Below are positions 43,001-53,900 of a stretch of 60,000 bases of DNA, in pieces. A program made the position numbers and the translations under genes. How positions within the stretch are numbered: position 1 is the first letter of the stretch; each line of letters starts with the position of its first letter. A model generated the notes under the pieces. The model did no database searches. It was not told the DNA's origin and worked only from the letters and a program-made list of their open reading frames with translations. Source of the DNA: Nematostella vectensis (lineage: Eukaryota; Cnidaria; Anthozoa; Actiniaria; Edwardsiidae); assembly GCF_932526225.1 (NCBI RefSeq), contig NC_064047.1:12784460-12844459 (forward strand), in the 5' to 3' direction.

Positions 43001-46000
43001 TAATATTGTTGATAGAAACGAAATAACTTAATGTTAATTAAGGAATAATCCGATCAAGCTGCCAAAGACAACGGAGAGAGTTACTTCAATAGCTGAATAA
43101 TTAAATCAACAGATATCCAACTTGTTATATAACACTGATCGACCCAAAATAAACTAATGTTAATAACAATAACAATAATTTCTTATTAGTGTCGTCGACC
43201 AGGTTGCCAACGACAACGATGGGAGTAACTTCGAAAGGGGAAAAATACAATCAACTGATATCAAACGTTTTATACATTTTTTTTATGATCGAAACGAAAA
43301 AAATTGATGATCCTAATGATAACGTATTAGAAATTTCTTATTAGTATCTTCAAACGAGCTTCCAACGCCAACGAAAAGAGTTACTTCAGAAGATGAATGA
43401 CACAATAAACAGATATCCAACTTAATATAATATTATATTGCTCATCAACGCAAAATAAACTAATGTGAAAAATAATAAATAACCAATAATTTCTTATTAG
43501 TATCCTCGACCGAGCAGCCCACCACAACGGAGAGAGTTACTTCAAAAGGTGAATGATACAACAAACAATTATCAATTTTTTTATATATTGCTCATCAAAG
43601 CGCAATGAATCAATGTCAAAAATGATGAAATGAGTACCAACAATTTCGTATAGTAACGTCGACTGTCAACAACAACGTAGATAATAACTTCAGCATATGA
43701 TTAGACACAAGGATCCGATAAAAGACAGTGATATTTTTCATATATGAAAACTGCACCATAGCTAAGCTAACATAATATATACTTTTTAAATCGCTAAGTC
43801 CTTTCGTTTTTGATTGGCCGTGAGCTATATTTCGTCATCAGCCTATAATACACCAAAAACTGGAAATCGACTCTTCCAGTCGATTTCCAGTTTTTGGTAT
43901 ATTGTATTCATTGTTCTGGTACGAGATCGCGGCAGTTTGGGCTTTTTGATTCTATTCGTCATCAGCCTGCAATGCACTAGCTGTGAACCAGAATTCTTGT
44001 AGGCGCAAGTAAGCGCCACCATCGAAAAAGCGCTGGCTTCGCTATGAACAAAGTGATCTTGCTTATATGCAAAATGCTTCATATACAATTACCGCAACTC
44101 TTATCTGCATGTGATCCCATGGAAAATATTGTGAGAAATAGGTGTAATAAAAATGCTATCATCTTTTTTTATCAGCTTCATCGTCGTTTACCGAGCTGCC
44201 AACGAAAACAGAGAGAGTTACTTCAGAAGGTGAATGATACAAACTACTGATATCCAACTTAATATATATTGATCATCAACGCGAAATAAATTAATGTCAA
44301 AAACAAAAATAACCAATAATTTCTTATTAGTATCTTCGACCGAGCTGCCAACGACAACGGAGAGAGTTACTTCAAAAGGTGAATGATATGCACCAAGAAC
44401 GAATGAACAATCTGCAATTTAAGGCACTTTTATTGAAAACGCACCATAAGATATCAATCCAAAGACCTTACAGTTATATTTTTACCAGCCTCATCCCCGA
44501 TGACCGAGCTGCCAACTGAAGCTCGTGGCGTCATTCTCGTGCAAGTCAGGGCGCGCGCTGAAGACATTTTAAAATTGAAAACTTTTGCTTCAATTTCTAT
44601 TCCAGCTCACAGTAGAGCAATAAGAAAACAGTCTATAAGAAAATCAATCAGTTGAACTGCAAGTTTTGAGCTTGTAGTTTTTGTTCTAATAAAAAAATTG
44701 TTGCATGGATTTTTGTGGATTGCGAATGGCAAAAATAATAGCGTGCTCGTGGCGTAATTTCAGTGCACGTCAGGGCGCGCAGAAGACACTTTTTGCATTT
44801 TTAGTGTAAACACTGGAATATTAAATTAAATTTCACAAAAATTAAAAACTAAAATAAAAATTTCACATTTGCCCTCGAAACTTTGCTTTTCGGCCAACTG
44901 TTTATTTTTCGTACCATTTCTCATCCTTGGACATTATCCGTCGACATTCCAGCCGCCAGAATGGGTTTATTTACTAAATAATTTCTTATTAGTTTCGTCG
45001 ACCAGGCTGCCAACGACAACAGTGGGAGTTATTTCGAAAGGTGAAAATACAATTAACTGATATCAGACTTTTTATAGATTATTGTCCAAACGAACTAAAT
45101 TAATGCTTATAATGAGAACCAATAATTTGTAATTAGTATCTTCAAACGAGCTGCCAACGACAACAGAGAGAGTAACTTCAAAAGGTAAATGATAAAATAT
45201 ACAGATATATATATTTTTTTAAATACTGCTCGTCGAAACGGAATGAATCATTGTTAAAAATAATTAAATAAGTACCAATAATTTCTTAATAGTATCGTCG
45301 ACCGAGCTGTCAACAACAACGGAGAGAATTGCTTAAGCATATGATCAGGCACTAAGTTTTAAAAAGCCGTGATATTTTTAATCTATGAAAACTGCACCAT
45401 AGATAAGCTAACATAATATATACTTTTAAAATCGCTGCGTCTATTCGTTTTTTATTGGCCAAGAGCTATATTTCGTCATCAGCCTGCAATGCACTAGCTG
45501 TGAACCAGAATTCTTGCAGGCGCAAGTAGGCGCCACCATTGAAAAAGCGCTGGCTTCGCTATGAACAAAGTGATCTTGCTTATATGCAAAATGCACTACA
45601 TCCAATAACTGCAATTCTTATCTCCACGTGATCGCATGGAAAATATTGTGAGAAATGGGTGTAATAAAAATGCTATCATCTTTTTTTATCAGCTCCGTCG
45701 TCGTTTACCGTGCTGCCAACGACAACGGAGAGAGTTACTTCAAAAGGTGAATGATACAAAGTACTGATATCCAACTTAATTATATATATCAATCATCAAC
45801 GCGAAATAAATTAATGTCAAAAACAAAAATAACCAATAATTTATTATTAGTATCTTCGACCGAGCTGCCAACGACAACGGAGAGAGTTACTTCAAAAGGT
45901 GAATGATATGCACCAAAAACGAATCTGCAATTTAAGGCACTTTTACTGAAAATGCACCATAAGATATCAATCCAAAGACCTTCCAGTTATATTTTTACCA

Positions 46001-49000
46001 GCCTCATCCCCGATGACCGAGCTGCCAACTGAAGCTCGTGGCGTCATTCTCGTGCAAGTCAGGGCGCGCGCTGAAGACATTTCAAAATTGAAAACTTTTG
46101 CTTCGATTTCTATTCCAGCTCTCAGTAGAGCAATAAGAAAACAGTCTATAAGAAAATCAATCAGTTGAACTGCAAGTTTTGAGCTTGTAGTTTTTGTTCT
46201 AATGAAAAAATTGTTGCATGGATTTTTGTGGATTGCGAATGGCAAAAATAATAGCGTGCTCGTGGCGTTATTTCAGTGCACGTCAGGGCGCGCAGAAGAC
46301 GCTTTTTGCATTTTTAGTGTAAACACTGGAATATTAAGTAAAATTTCACAAAAATTAAAAAATAAAATAAAAATTTCACATTTGCCCTCGAAACTTTGCT
46401 TTTCGGCCAACTGTTTATTTTTCGTACCATTTCTCATCCTTGGACATTATCCGTCGACATTCCAGCCGCCAGAATGGGTTTATTTACTAAATGATTTCTT
46501 ATTAGTTTCGTCGACCAGGCTGCCAACGACAACGGTAGGAGTTATTTCGAAAGGTGAAAATACAATTAAATGATATCAGACTTTTTATAGATTATTGTCC
46601 AAACGAACTAAATTAATGCTTATAATGAGAACCAATAATTTGTTATTAGTATCTTCAAACGAGCTGCCAACGACAACAGAGAGAGTAACTACAAAAGGTA
46701 AATGATAAAATATGCAGATATATTTTTTTTTAAATACTGCTCGTCGAAACGGAATGAATCATTGTTAAAAATAATTAAATAAGTACCAATAATTTCTTAA
46801 TAGTATCGTCGACCGAGCTGTCAACAACAACGGAGAGAATTGCTTAAGCATATGATCAGGCACTGAGTTTTAAAAAGCCGTGATATTTTTAATCTATGAA
46901 AACTGCACCATAGATAAGCTAACATAATATACACTTTTAAAATCGCTACGTCTATACGTTTTTTATTGGCCAAGAGCTATAATTCGTCATCAGCCTGTAC
47001 AGCAAAAACTGGAATTCGACTCTGCCAAATTTTCGTCTTTTATAAGACTTCTGCAGGGCAGACTGAAGAAGGTGAATTATTACAAGCTCATATACATGGG
47101 AATAGTGGCGCGAGACGCAAAAACATTACAACTGACAAAAACGCGCATCTCTACATGGGTTCCTACTACAAAAAAAAGTCATCACTATTAAGACCCCGCG
47201 GGTAGGATACGTGAGCGCTAGCCAATCAGAGGCGTATATAAAAATAACTGCTTGTTTTAAAAATAGCTTCACGGACGACATCATTGGAACATACCCTAAG
47301 ACGGGGGATTCGTTCTCTTACATCATGGTCTTTTGTATGGTATCAATCCACCTTATAGTTATATTTTTTTACACCAGCTGATTCAATGTAATTATCTTAT
47401 TTTTATCAGCTTCATCAGCGTCGACCGAGCTGCCAACGTCACCGGAGAGGGTTACTTCAGAAGGTAAAAGATACAATCAACAGATATCCAACATAATATA
47501 TATTGCCCACAACGCAAATTAAATTAATGCCAAAAACAATAATTTCTTATTAGTATCGTCGACCGAGCTTCAACAACGATTAAAAAAATATTAGCTGATG
47601 GGAGAGAGGAGGGATGTTATGAGATGCGCAGATATTGACCGTTTTAAGTGTGGGGATGTAGACGCAGAGCGATACACTCCTGACCATCAGGCTCATAAAG
47701 CAGGAGTTTGTGGTTTTGTTTTTCAATTCATAAGCAGAAGTTTATGTACGGAGCTTACTTTTTGTTTCAGATCCGACCACATCCACAAATACCCGGAGCA
47801 CTGCGAAAGTGCCAATTACAGCAGGTGTCTATTGCAGCCATACATTTTAATATTTCATTTTTTCATGCAATGTTATAGTTTTATTTTTATCTAAACATTC
47901 TTTTTTATTATACGAACTTGTTTAAGTATGGCTTATTTGAATACTTTTCTAGAATATACTGCACAGTGTCGTTTGAAGATTCCTTGGAGAAATGAGCTGT
48001 CTGATAAAAGAACTAAAGAGTATAACGACTTGCAAAGGTCTTTGGAAAAAGAGGTACTTTAAAGCATCTTGCACAGGAGTACTCAGCCATCAGGATAAAG
48101 TCTCGAAGTCAAAGCACGTGTCTAGAGGGGGTGCGAGGGGTCCGGTGGTCACGTGACGAGATGAGCTCAACTCCGGTTGACTCCCTCGTTGGTTGTTAAG
48201 AAAAATAATTTTTATTTGTGTATTTGATAGGAAAAGTTCCTAGATGGATCTAGTCACGTATCATTAGAACTAAGGATACCTGTTTGAACATAATTGATCC
48301 GTGATCAATGAATTACTCATCTGGACCCAACCCTGCAATTTTCTCTGGACACGCGGCCACAGAAACTGTAAATCTTCCATCAATCAGGACTCTATCAAAA
48401 GGGCGCCCAAAGGATTATTTATGAGCATGTTTTAGCTTGATCCTTGAAACTTTATTAAGTGCAGCCGCGTAGCAATGCAGTTCACAGTAACACCATTTTA
48501 ACCACGACTTGGTGGAGCTCATGCAACTCCAACAATTGAGAGTGCATTTTCCATCAGTTTCAGGCAACCTACAAGAATGATGCAGATTTCCTGAGAGTCA
48601 ACATTGAATCGTTCAGGTGAGCCAACTTTCATTTCATTGTTTTTTAACTAAGAATTCACAGCTATTTTCTGTGCCCCCACAGCAAGGGAAGTGTTATAGC
48701 CAAGTTTAAGCTATTTTTCAAGACTGAGAAGAAGGACCCACTTGGACCTTTGGCAGATGAACTCAAGGATGGGAAGCTTGGTGACATCGACGCAGATCCG
48801 AACTCGCTTAAGATTTTACGTAAGTACCCCCACACTGCACAGCAACAACAAGAATGAGCAGTATCACACCAGCAGCAATGATCCCTTATTAATAGATTTT
48901 ATTTGTTTCTATATTTTGAATATTTCAACTGCACAGCAGCTGGTATTTGATTCAAATGCGAACAAAACAATAACGGCAACAGAATAAGATTCGACAAGTT

Positions 49001-49504
49001 TGTTATTTTGCTTTGCTTTGTTTATGAATAGGCCCCCAAGAGAAAGAACAAGAAGAATCTTCTCAGACCGAAATTGTGGTAATCGCTGTGGTTGTGGTCA
49101 TTGTTGCTGTTCTAGTGGCTGTCGCTTGCTGTATACTGTTCCGTCGTAAATACTGCTACTACGACTTGGAAAAGAAATCTCGCAAGCCACCAGAGAAGGA
49201 CCCTGAACGCTTCACATACGAGAATCCCGAGTACTGTGACATCCCTGAGCTGGAAAACAACCGCGAAGGCGTCACCAAGCCCGCGCCTCATTACGAGATC
49301 ATATCGCCAAGCCTTCCAAAGAATCACGTTGTACCGGGAGAAGGGCTTGAAGCTAAAAATCACATATACGAGGAGCTTAAGGCAGCCAAACCGATCTATC
49401 AGACCCTGACACCTGGAGTATCACAAGAAGAACAACAGAACAAACCCTCTTTTCAGGCAAAAGCGCGCCATAGCGTTTATCATAACGCTGGTTTTCAAAA
49501 CTAG
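36935..49504 (+). CDS. Membrane mucin: Cys-rich module, cadherin-like, EGFs, mucin linker, SEA, TM, ITAM tail (5' partial)
   Basis: Main exons: 36935-37049, 37406-37663, 37860-37974, 40288-40701, 41830-42024, then micro-exons, then 47771-47824, 47953-48053, 48564-48616, 48683-48819, 49032-49504. All have GT/AG borders and compatible phases. In order it encodes a Cys-rich module, a cadherin-like domain, three EGF-like domains, a Ser/Thr/Pro linker from repeated 48/54-nt exons, a SEA domain, one transmembrane helix and a ~120-residue tyrosine-rich tail. The layout resembles MUC4-type and coral mucin-like proteins; the N-terminal part (possibly NIDO/AMOP/VWD) is not in view. Expected at the cell surface. 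Which micro-exons are used is unknown; several have lost splice sites. Confidence 0.75.
37406..37663 (+). CDS. Mucin gene exon: Cys-rich module
   Basis: Phase 0 at both ends. Encodes [18 protein letters not shown], a [10 protein letters not shown] strand and a closing [10 protein letters not shown]. The pattern looks like the extracellular module that follows VWD domains in several invertebrate adhesion proteins; I give no firm family name. Confidence 0.75.
37860..37974 (+). CDS. Mucin gene exon: GHCF / CxxC module
   Basis: Follows CCTTTTTTTTATAG. Encodes [13 protein letters not shown], then DWCKQCMPE and W-I-R-R before GTACTG, closing the preceding Cys-rich module. It ends with one base of the next codon. 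Confidence 0.75.
38195..38345. repeat. 21-bp minisatellite, about seven copies
   Basis: Units alternate AACTCGTCCACAAATTGAGTC and AACTCGTCCACAAGTAGAGTC-like forms. Located in a mucin-gene intron; the open frame on the minus strand (heptad-like VDELTQF) is a by-product. Confidence 0.85.
38592..39350. mobile_element. ~750-bp MITE with TIRs and possible TTAA target duplication
   Basis: Left end GCCTGGTTTCCATATAGTCG and the reverse complement of the right end GGCTTGTTTTTGTATAATCG match, continuing through CGCGACTGTCGCCA. TTAA flanks both ends (38592-38595, 39347-39350). Internal sub-copies of the GCGA..TATGGAAAC sequence occur near 38650-38700 and 39220-39245. No transposase. Confidence 0.7.
39351..40287. 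other. Intron sequence without recognised features
   Basis: AT-rich intron of the mucin gene; a 91-codon minus-strand frame near 39560-39835 has no recognisable content. Confidence 0.5.
40288..40701 (+). CDS. Mucin gene exon: cadherin-like domain and first EGF
   Basis: Enters after TTTTTTAG, completing a valine codon. Residues VNYPPKF to VATDEC form a dystroglycan-type cadherin-like fold (ATDPENR, NYRI, a G-x-L-N-Y strand). Next comes a full EGF domain (CPCQNGGTC to GFNGSRCE). The exon ends with the start of a calcium-binding EGF ([13 protein letters not shown]). Donor GTAAGT at 40702. Confidence 0.85.
40702..41829 (-). mobile_element. Mucin intron carrying the inverted copy of the 27661-28390 repeat
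   Basis: The repeat copy occupies about 41095-41800 in reverse orientation. The remaining intron sequence (40702-41094) shows nothing recognisable. Confidence 0.55.
41830..42024 (+). CDS. Mucin gene exon: EGF domains
   Basis: Completes the calcium-binding EGF ([19 protein letters not shown]) and adds another EGF-like unit ending [12 protein letters not shown]. Donor GTAAGA at 42025, phase 1, the phase used by every micro-exon that follows. Confidence 0.85.
43733..46895. repeat. ~1.5-1.65-kb tandem segmental duplication inside the micro-exon array
   Basis: Unit one runs from about 43733 to 45383 and unit two from 45384 to 46894, with the start of a third from 46895 (shared ATGAAAACTGCACCATAG landmark). 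Each unit contains the same series of micro-exons and a shared non-exonic block (GCTCGTGGCGTCATT and GGACATTATCCGTCGACATT). The copies differ by only a few percent by eye. Confidence 0.85.
43852..43898. repeat. Perfect 21-bp-arm hairpin
   Basis: ACCAAAAACTGGAAATCGAC with its exact complement, separated by five bases. Present in the first segmental unit, absent from the second, and partly present near 46990-47010 in the third. Confidence 0.9.
47771..47824 (+). CDS. Mucin gene: last Thr-rich linker exon
   Basis: 54 nt between TTTGTTTCAG and GTGTCT, phase 1. Encodes [18 protein letters not shown], a diverged linker exon that joins the array to the SEA domain. Its sequence is unlike the repeated exons, so it is probably constitutive. 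Confidence 0.7.
47953..48053 (+). CDS. Mucin gene: SEA domain exon 1
   Basis: Between ACTTTTCTAG and GTACTT. Encodes [20 protein letters not shown], the first strand and helix of a SEA domain, leaving phase 0. Confidence 0.7.
48564..48616 (+). CDS. Mucin gene: SEA domain exon 2
   Basis: Between ATCAGTTTCAG and GTGAGC. Encodes [17 protein letters not shown], matching the middle of SEA domains, just before the GS cleavage-type motif of the next exon. Confidence 0.75.
48683..48819 (+). CDS. Mucin gene: SEA domain exon 3 with GSVIA motif
   Basis: Between GTGCCCCCACAG and GTAAGT. Starts [18 protein letters not shown] (48687-48701) matches the GSVVV-type site at which SEA domains of MUC1-like mucins self-cleave. 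The rest closes the domain. Cleavage itself is inference. Confidence 0.8.
49032..49504 (+). CDS. Mucin gene: transmembrane and tyrosine-motif tail exon
   Basis: Enters after TTTATGAATAG. A ~23-residue Val/Ala/Ile-rich helix with two cysteines is followed by FRRK, a stop-transfer signal placing the C-terminus in the cytosol. The tail has NPEY (49223-49234), YCDI, YEII, and YEEL-x6-YQTL (49367-49408), the spacing of an ITAM. Ends ...AGFQN and TAG. NPxY motifs bind PTB domains; phosphorylated ITAMs recruit tandem-SH2 kinases of the Syk family, which cnidarians possess. Confidence 0.85.
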
Positions 49505-50954
49505 CCTACGTTCACTGAGTTATTTCCCATTCTAAACAGTTTTTGTTGCTTTTTTAATTGCTAACTTAATTTTTCTCCTTACTGTGCTGTGTGACTATAA
49601 CAACACGGGATTTTTTTTTCATAACTTTTTATACTTGTAAGGCATGAGATCCAATGCCCCTTTGATATCCAGGTACATATTTTTGGGGATAACTCACAAT
49701 GAACTCTAATTACTTTGAGTGTGACAAGTTTTCATTGTCCAATTTTCAACGTCATCTCGAAACGGCTTTTCCACAAGACACGACAACAAACAAAATGGAC
49801 AACAGACGCGTAGTTCTCGCTGACCGCTGTAGAGCGTGTCATTCTGTCAATATAATCAATGCACGAAACATCGATAACGCACGTATTTCACAAACGTTTT
49901 ACAAACATATACTCGAATTTTTTTTCACATTTTTAAATAAGAAAGGAATGACTTAGCTGTGAACCTGCTAAAGTTAACGGAACTGCTAAAAATGTGTTTT
50001 TATTCATTTTTCCATTGAGAATATCGAAAAAAAATCTTTGTAGTTTAATTATTTTGAACAATAACATTTTTGGACTCGCATCTTCGAAAGTTATTTTAGA
50101 AAAGGAATTTAGACGCTTTGGTCTTGAGTCCGTTAGCTACAAAAAGGAAGCTAAGTCTGGCCATTGACCAAGTTCTTACATAAGAAGAAATCAGACTTGG
50201 CTTTATTAAGCAGGTAAAATGTTTATTACACAGCATAATTCATGGTTAATTATAGAGTCACGTGTGAATGTTGCAATGCGCAGTCAGTGGTTATTGGTAG
50301 CGAAGGCCTCATGGTTGCCATGGTTGCCTCATGGTTGCCATGGTTGTGTCACGGCAGTTCAACGGTAGCTCGATGCAGCACAAAGAATAACAGCTTATCG
50401 CCTGCACTCAGGTCACGCATCATACTCTGCAAACGACACCATCTTGTCAGTATCGGTATCAGTCCGTATCGAGCTACCAAAGGAGTTGCCTCCTTAGAAT
50501 AAAAGCACATTTAAAGGACCTGTATCCTTAGGAGACAAGCACATTAAAACGGAGTGTGGTATAAGCTCTATTCCATCGTTAGCTGTATAGTGTTTAATGG
50601 CAAAATAAATACCGGTACCGCCCCAAAAGTGTTTCTTCTTTGAGTTGTTTTGAATATAGCTCCACTATGCCACAGCCTAATCGAACAGAAGTACAACAGT
50701 AGAAAAAATTGGTCGACCCCGCTGTACCTTGTAGAAAACAAAACGTCTAAGGCCTAGTTTAAAGGCCGTATTAATGTCGCATTAAATTCAGCCGTATTAA
50801 ATTTTACAATTTTATACATGGTTAAGTCGGCGTCTAAAACCATTGATATGATGAATGAGGTAGGGATGACCGAATTTTACGAAACTTCACAGAGGTAATT
50901 AAAATGATCACTTCTAAACGCTCAGTGAGTTCCGTGTTTTTTTTTTTATTAATA
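49505..50954. other. 3' flank of the mucin gene
   Basis: Presumed 3'UTR then AT-rich DNA. A short direct repeat of CATGGTTGC lies at 50309-50346. No other gene supported. Confidence 0.4.
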
Positions 50955-53900
50955 ATTTCTCACAAAACCCAATAGCGCTTCTCCACGTGATTGCGACCAA
51001 GGCGAACTTGAAACGGTCCGGCGTAATCAAGTCTTACGTATTTGAACGGCGTACTGACACCAGCGAGACGCGTAGCTGGCAAAGTCATTCATCTTCTGAT
51101 TCATCGGCTCCACTTGACGGCGATGGCATAACGGACACTTCACTGTACAGTTCTTGACCCCAGCTCGACCGCGCAAGATCCAGAATTTCTCCCGCAGGTG
51201 GTTAAACACGTGCTCCACTCCCGCGTGGATGAGTTTGCGGTGATAATCAGTCACTATCAGACGTGTGACGTCATACCCATGGTCGAGGATCACCGGGTGC
51301 TTGACCTCCCATGGTAAATCAGCTTTGTCAATTCTACCCCCTACACGAAGCACTCCATCGACTAGCTGCGGGTCGAGGCTTACAATTCTACTTGTACGAG
51401 GAACAGGGTGTCCCTTGGACAATGACTCAATACTGGAAAACCTTGCTTCTTGTGCCCACTTGGTCCAGAATAACTCAGCGTCCGCTATCTCTTGTATACT
51501 GAGTGCTCCACTCTTGCGTTGATCTCGATTACGTTATTTGTAGCGGAAACGCTATCACACGGCGCAGTTTGAACCAGCTTGAGTACGCAGCTGGGTCAAT
51601 CAATGGTTGGTTCGCTTCTTCTCGTACTCTCAGGATCTTCAGCTCCGCCTTTTCAGATGGTGGTGCAACAGTTGGAACCTGAGCAATTGGCCAATCTAAT
51701 CTTGTACATGTAGCTTCACGAATTCCGGTCCCTGAATTCATACGGACTGTGCATGTATCTCACTTGCAGTGAGAGTGGCGACATCTGCGATATTCACCTC
51801 TGTGCAAACTTGATGCCACTGGATGGGGTCGCTGTCTGTCAACACTTGCGCCATTCGGTTGGCTATGAACGGGCGGAAATTCCTCGGCTCTCCTCGGATC
51901 CACCACAAGGCAGTAGTGGAATCTGACAGATAAATCACGTTACGCATGATACTCAGATCATGCTGCTCACATATTGTCTTTGCGAGTCGCACGGCTTACT
52001 GACACGCCATCAGCTCCCCTCTTGGGATGGAGATCGGCTTTAACGGCATAAGGCGCGTCTTGGCGACAACTAGGTGACACGTGACATTACGAACTGCTGA
52101 CGTCGCGCGCATATAGACGCGCCGCGGCGCATGCCTCCTCTGACGCATCACAGAACACGACTAGCTACTTCATCCATGGCATACTGGGTTGGCGGTAAAG
52201 GTATCGTGGGATAACAAAGGACTTCAAGGCGGCCATCTCTCCCTCCCACTTGCTCCACTCTGAGGACAAATCCGACGGCAGTATATAATCCCAATCTATA
52301 CCACGTGAACACGTGACCATACAGGGTCATACAGTTCAACCAATCTCTTGAGTATTCCACGCTTTGTGCTTAGTACTGGAGGGCGGTCGACGTGTGCAAA
52401 TTCAAATCCTAGGGTGTCAGTTTGAGGGTTCCATCGCACTCCTAGAGTGTCCTTGTGGCAGCTCTCCCAATTCCAGGGCTTCATTGGGAACAGTACGCTC
52501 AGCCTCGGGTACTGAGGATAGCACCCCAGTGGACGACAAAATCCACTTGCGCATGGGAAATCCTCCCTCGGCCATAAGTGCGGTAACATCCTCACGTAGT
52601 TTCACGGCTTGTTCTTTCCTCTCACAGCACATATAAAGGTCACCAACAAAAATATCACGCTTGACTGCGGCGGCTGCTTCCGGCCAGCGGTCTTAGTGCG
52701 CTTAACAGCGAAATTCGCTCCACATGGCGACGACTTGTCACCAAACACGAGACAGTTCATCTCATAAATATCTCATAAACATTGGTCTATCAGTCTCTAA
52801 ACTCGCCAAAGATAGCGGTGATACTTGCGGTCTTCTGGACGAAGCGCACGTGACTAAACATGTCGCAAACGTCGCCCGCAAGTGCGACCGGTCGTTCGCG
52901 AAAGCGCATCAATATGCCTGGTAGGTCATTATGCAGACTTGGCCCGCCCTAGACGGTCGTTCAGACAGATCCCATCATGCATTGCGGCGGAGTCAAACAC
53001 GAATCTTGGGAGTGGCTTGTGTGGCGACAAAACCGGGTGATGTGGGAGCAGCACTGCTCGGTATCCACCATCCGTTCCTCATTCGAAAGTTTGTGCGCAA
53101 ACCCTTTCTCGACATACGCGCTGATTGCCTTACTGTATCCATCAGCTAACTTCGGGTCTCTCTGAAGGCGGCGCTCAACTGACTTCAGGCGTCTCAAGGC
53201 TGTGATGAAGTTGTCGGGTAACGGCGGACGATTTGGCTTCCACAAGAGCACTAGCTCGTTACCCGAATCTACTCGCTTACACGACTCGTTCAATACATCC
53301 AGGACTCTCTGCTCGGTTCGACTGTATGGCGGTGATTCATCGGCGATTCATCGACCCGAACAACCAAATGTGTCTATATCCAAGAACATGCGTAGTTTGT
53401 GATTTGCATCGTCTTCGGCTCCTGATACGCGCGCGCGAAGTATACGCTCCCCCCCCCCCCCCCCCCCCACCGCTGGATGTCGAGTCTGGGCCGGCGATAA
53501 CCCATCCCAGAGGAGTTTTTTAGCATACGGTTCAGTGACCCCACCCTTTCTGACTTCCGCTGGGGCCATTAGCGCTGCTGCATCAAGGCCTAACAAAACA
53601 TCAACTGTCCCATGGCCGTGTTCTCTACGGGGACGTGGCGCAGGTGTGCAAAGCGTCGCTTAACTTCTGACCAATCAACAGCGTCAACGGGCGCGCAGAT
53701 ACCTTTTATTGTCCATGCGCACAAAGTTCCTTAAATAGCAGACGACGAGAATGGTAGGTGCACGCGCTCTGACTTGGCTGTGGTACTAGCCCCCCCCCCC
53801 CTACTGTGCCAACGGTTAGGTTTTGCCGAGGACTTGAGACCCCCAGTTGTTACGCAAACCCCGTTCTTATAAGGGTGGTTTCGCTCCCTGTATCCAAAAG

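Larger units (their letters stand above)
42294..47587 (+). repeat. Array of ~21 symmetric micro-exons coding a mucin linker
   Basis: Consensus exon: 48 nt ([16 protein letters not shown]) or 54 nt, phase 1 on both sides, acceptor TTTCTTATTAG, donor GTGAATG. With both splice sites intact: 42294-42341, 42650-42697, 43501-43548, 44176-44229, 44331-44378, 44993-45040, 45137-45184, 45693-45746, 45851-45898, 46506-46553, 46650-46697, 47410-47463. With a lost donor: 43190-43237 (GG) and 43345-43392 (AT). Decayed or fused: near 43043, 43654, 44489, 45293, 46002, 46804, 47554. Each intact exon can be included or skipped without changing frame. Intron sequence repeats along with the exon, so the unit of duplication is larger than the exon. 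Confidence 0.8.

Noticed and set aside
43852-44088. Short frames on both strands near the hairpin as candidate exons
   Set aside because: They do not share the phase or content of the micro-exons and lie across the inverted repeat.
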